From: Pseudomonadota bacterium | GTDB taxonomy: Bacteria; Pseudomonadota; Gammaproteobacteria; Pseudomonadales; UBA5518 | Assembly (NCBI GenBank): GCA_963204845.1 | Contig: CAUJIL010000055.1 | Span: forward strand, 1 to 8,946 | DNA: 8,946 nt | Direction of reading: 5' to 3' | Part shown: piece after piece, positions 7,330-8,946 of the stretch | How the letters are laid out: each line of letters starts with the position of its first letter | How positions within the stretch are numbered: position 1 is the first letter of the stretch | The notes under the pieces: model-generated | Database searches by the model: none | Seen by the model: the letters and a program-made list of their open reading frames with translations, nothing else | Told to the model about the DNA's origin: nothing | Program-made: the position numbers and the translations under genes

Positions 7330-7892
7330 GCCGCGGCACCGGCGTCGCGCACGCGCGCGGATTGACGCTGGTCGAACTGCTGGTCGTGATCGTGATCGTC
7401 GCTACGACCGCGACGCTGGTGGTGCAGGGAATCGGACAGGGGCTGGCACTGTTCCAGCGCGTGGGAACCGGACAACAGGCGCTGTACCGCGAACTGATGC
7501 AGCACGACTGGATCCGCCAGACACTGGCGGCGGCGGCGCCGCCGGCCGCCGGGCAGAGCGCGTTCACGGGCGGGGCCCGGCGCATCCTCTTCACGAGCTT
7601 CCGCCCGCTGCTGGCGCCCGAAGGCATCCCGACCGCCGTCGAGTGGTCGCTGCTCGAGGACGGTGCGCTGGAGTACCGCGAGCAGGGGCAGACCGTGCGG
7701 CTCACGCTGACGCGCCCGATCCTGCGTTTCGGCTACGAGGACATGGCCGGGAGCTGGCACGAACAGTGGCCACCGGCCGAGGCGGACGGACCGCCGCGGC
7801 GCGTGCGCCTGGCCGCGGCCGACGAGGACTTCGACATCGGCGTGCTCACGCTCGGCGCCGGCGCCGGCGACGAGGCGGCTCATGAGGACTGA
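7326..7892 (+). CDS. gspJ: GspJ, minor pseudopilin of type II secretion
   Basis: The 188-residue precursor begins at GTG 7326, overlapping the gspI stop as GTGA. The leader MSRGTGVAHARG ends at the prepilin peptidase site G12/L13, followed by LTLVELLVVIVIVATTATLV with Glu17 at mature +5. The rest fits the GspJ (T2SSJ) layout: an amphipathic helix with QALYRELMQHDWIRQTLA (51-68), then a strand-rich domain with FTSFRPLL (89-96), VEWSLLEDGALEYRE (105-119) and a late GYEDMAGSWHEQWPP segment (136-150) that resembles the usual 'W...WP' region of GspJ. In characterised systems it binds GspI and GspK in the tip complex. The stop TGA at 7890-7892 lies inside gspK, an 11-bp overlap. Length is near the lower end for the family. 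Confidence 0.92.
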   Translation: MSRGTGVAHARGLTLVELLVVIVIVATTATLVVQGIGQGLALFQRVGTGQQALYRELMQHDWIRQTLAAAAPPAAGQSAFTGGARRILFTSFRPLLAPEGIPTAVEWSLLEDGALEYREQGQTVRLTLTRPILRFGYEDMAGSWHEQWPPAEADGPPRRVRLAAADEDFDIGVLTLGAGAGDEAAHED

Positions 7893-8943
7893 GCGCTGCG
7901 CGCCGCCGCCCTCCGCGCAGGGCTTCGCGCTCGTGCTGTGCCTGTGGACGGTGGTCGTGGTGCTGCTGCTCGCTGCGTCGCTGGACCGCTACGTGCAGGC
8001 GCGCCTCGAGGCCGCGCAGGCGGTGCGCGAACGCGTCCAGGACGAACTCGATCTCTACAGCACCCACAGCACCGTGCTGTACCTGATTGCCACCCGGCAG
8101 TTCACGCGCGGCGGGTTGCGCACCGGCGCGCCCCGGAGCGACGGGGCCGCCGGCGAACGCGCCACGACGCTGCGCCTGGACCCCACGGGCGACGAGATCG
8201 CCTTGGACGGCAGCGCGTATCGCGGACTGGGCCGCGCGCGTTTCGCGCTGCAGGACGAGAGCGGACTGCTGGCGCTGAACGCCAATGCACAGGGTATGCT
8301 GGCGGAAGTGCTCGCGAGCTGCGGTGCCGATCCCGGGCAGACCGCCACGCTGCTCGCACGACTGGCGGACTACCGCGACGCGAACGACCTGAGCCGGGCC
8401 AACGGTGCCGAGGCCGCGGACTACGCGGCCGCCGGTCGGGAGCGCCCGGCCAACCAGGCGCTGCGGACAGCACCCGAGCTCGCACTTGTGCTGGGCTGGG
8501 GAGAATGGCTCGCGGCACACCCGCAGTTCCGCGTGCACGACTGGCTGTCCACCGCCACCGAGGAAACCTTCAACCCGAACTCCGCGCCGCGCGCGCTGCT
8601 CGCCCGCCTGGCCGGGATCGGTCCCGAGCGTGCGGATGCGATCGTCGCCGAGCGCCGCCGAGCGCCGTTCCGCTCGGCGGCCGACTTCGAACTGCGCACC
8701 GGGCTGCCGCTCGAACGCAGCGACGATGCGTACCGCTTCCACGCGACCGAACGGCGGCTGCAGCTGCGTCTGTGGCGCGCCGGCGCGGCGCAGGCGACCC
8801 GGCTTGGATTAGAATCGACGCCGCGGGACCCGGCCGGTCCGTGGCGGATCCACAGCGTTTACCGCGCACGACGCGCGACCCAGGGCCAATTGCATGAAGT
8901 TCCGGGTTCCATCTTCGCCGCCCGCGCGCCTGCAGCGCCGTGA
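7882..8943 (+). CDS. gspK: GspK, large minor pseudopilin at the pseudopilus tip
   Basis: The 353-residue precursor begins with a 14-residue leader ending SAQG, then FALVLCLWTVVVVLLLAASL. Mature position +5 is leucine rather than glutamate, which is usual for GspK, as the last-added tip subunit has no need of that contact. The large globular part follows family landmarks: FALQDESGLLALN (121-133), LADYRDANDLSRANGAEA (161-178), an APELALVLGW segment (197-206), FNPNSAPRALLARLAGIGPERADAIV (230-255), which is a helix-hairpin-helix-like module, and a terminal strand region ending VYRARRATQGQLHEVPGS. GspK caps the pseudopilus and in known structures binds calcium. The ATG at 7882 overlaps gspJ by 11 bp. 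The TGA at 8941-8943 overlaps a GTG that may open gspL. The gene appears complete and undamaged. Confidence 0.95.
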   Translation: MRTERCAPPPSAQGFALVLCLWTVVVVLLLAASLDRYVQARLEAAQAVRERVQDELDLYSTHSTVLYLIATRQFTRGGLRTGAPRSDGAAGERATTLRLDPTGDEIALDGSAYRGLGRARFALQDESGLLALNANAQGMLAEVLASCGADPGQTATLLARLADYRDANDLSRANGAEAADYAAAGRERPANQALRTAPELALVLGWGEWLAAHPQFRVHDWLSTATEETFNPNSAPRALLARLAGIGPERADAIVAERRRAPFRSAADFELRTGLPLERSDDAYRFHATERRLQLRLWRAGAAQATRLGLESTPRDPAGPWRIHSVYRARRATQGQLHEVPGSIFAARAPAAP

Positions 8944-8946
8944 GTG
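8940..8946 (+). CDS. Possible start of gspL, continuing off the window
   Basis: GTG at 8940-8942 overlaps the gspK stop as GTGA, the same junction used between gspG/gspH and gspI/gspJ. In type II secretion operons gspL, the inner-membrane protein that recruits GspE, normally follows gspK. Only two codons are visible, and a second GTG at 8944 is an alternative, so this rests on context alone. Confidence 0.35.

Noticed and set aside
8648..8668. Tandem-like repeat GAGCGCCGCC/GAGCGCCG within gspK
   Set aside because: It encodes part of the Arg-rich AERRRAP segment of the protein and is too short and too GC-simple to be a meaningful repeat.

Overview
The window comes from a very GC-rich genome, with G or C at most third codon positions and frequent GTG starts. 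It contains no tRNA, rRNA, CRISPR array, insertion sequence or other mobile element that I can see. A tamB-type gene and a Gsp-type type II secretion operon point to a Gram-negative proteobacterium. My best guess is a high-GC gammaproteobacterium (Xanthomonadales or Nevskiales-like) or a relative, but the sequence alone does not fix the taxon.

Layout. From the left edge to 1754 (+) is the 3' part of tamB, the inner-membrane subunit that helps place proteins or lipids in the outer membrane. It converges, after about 20 bp, on cinA (3052-1775, -), a full-length two-domain CinA/NMN amidase. A 161-bp divergent spacer with an AT-rich patch separates cinA from a tight rightward operon that fills the rest of the window: gspE (ATPase), gspF (inner-membrane platform), gspG (major pseudopilin), gspH, gspI and gspJ (minor pseudopilins) and gspK (large minor pseudopilin at the tip). 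The operon probably continues into gspL, whose likely start codon overlaps the gspK stop at the right edge.

How the genes work together. GspE hydrolyses ATP and drives GspF and other platform parts to assemble processed pseudopilins (GspG shaft; H, I, J, K minor subunits) into a short periplasmic pseudopilus. The pseudopilus pushes folded exoproteins through the outer-membrane secretin GspD. GspC and GspD genes are not at the head of this operon, so they lie downstream or elsewhere. That resembles the order that starts with gspE in xanthomonad Xps systems. From gspG onward the genes overlap by 1-11 bp (GTGA or TGATG junctions), which implies translational coupling.

The main anomaly is gspH. 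It is a clear type IV prepilin-like gene whose reading frame is cut by one in-frame TAG at 6719-6721, while the frame, codon usage and junctions on both sides are intact. I found no convincing undescribed system. Otherwise this is a recognisable housekeeping plus type II secretion region.
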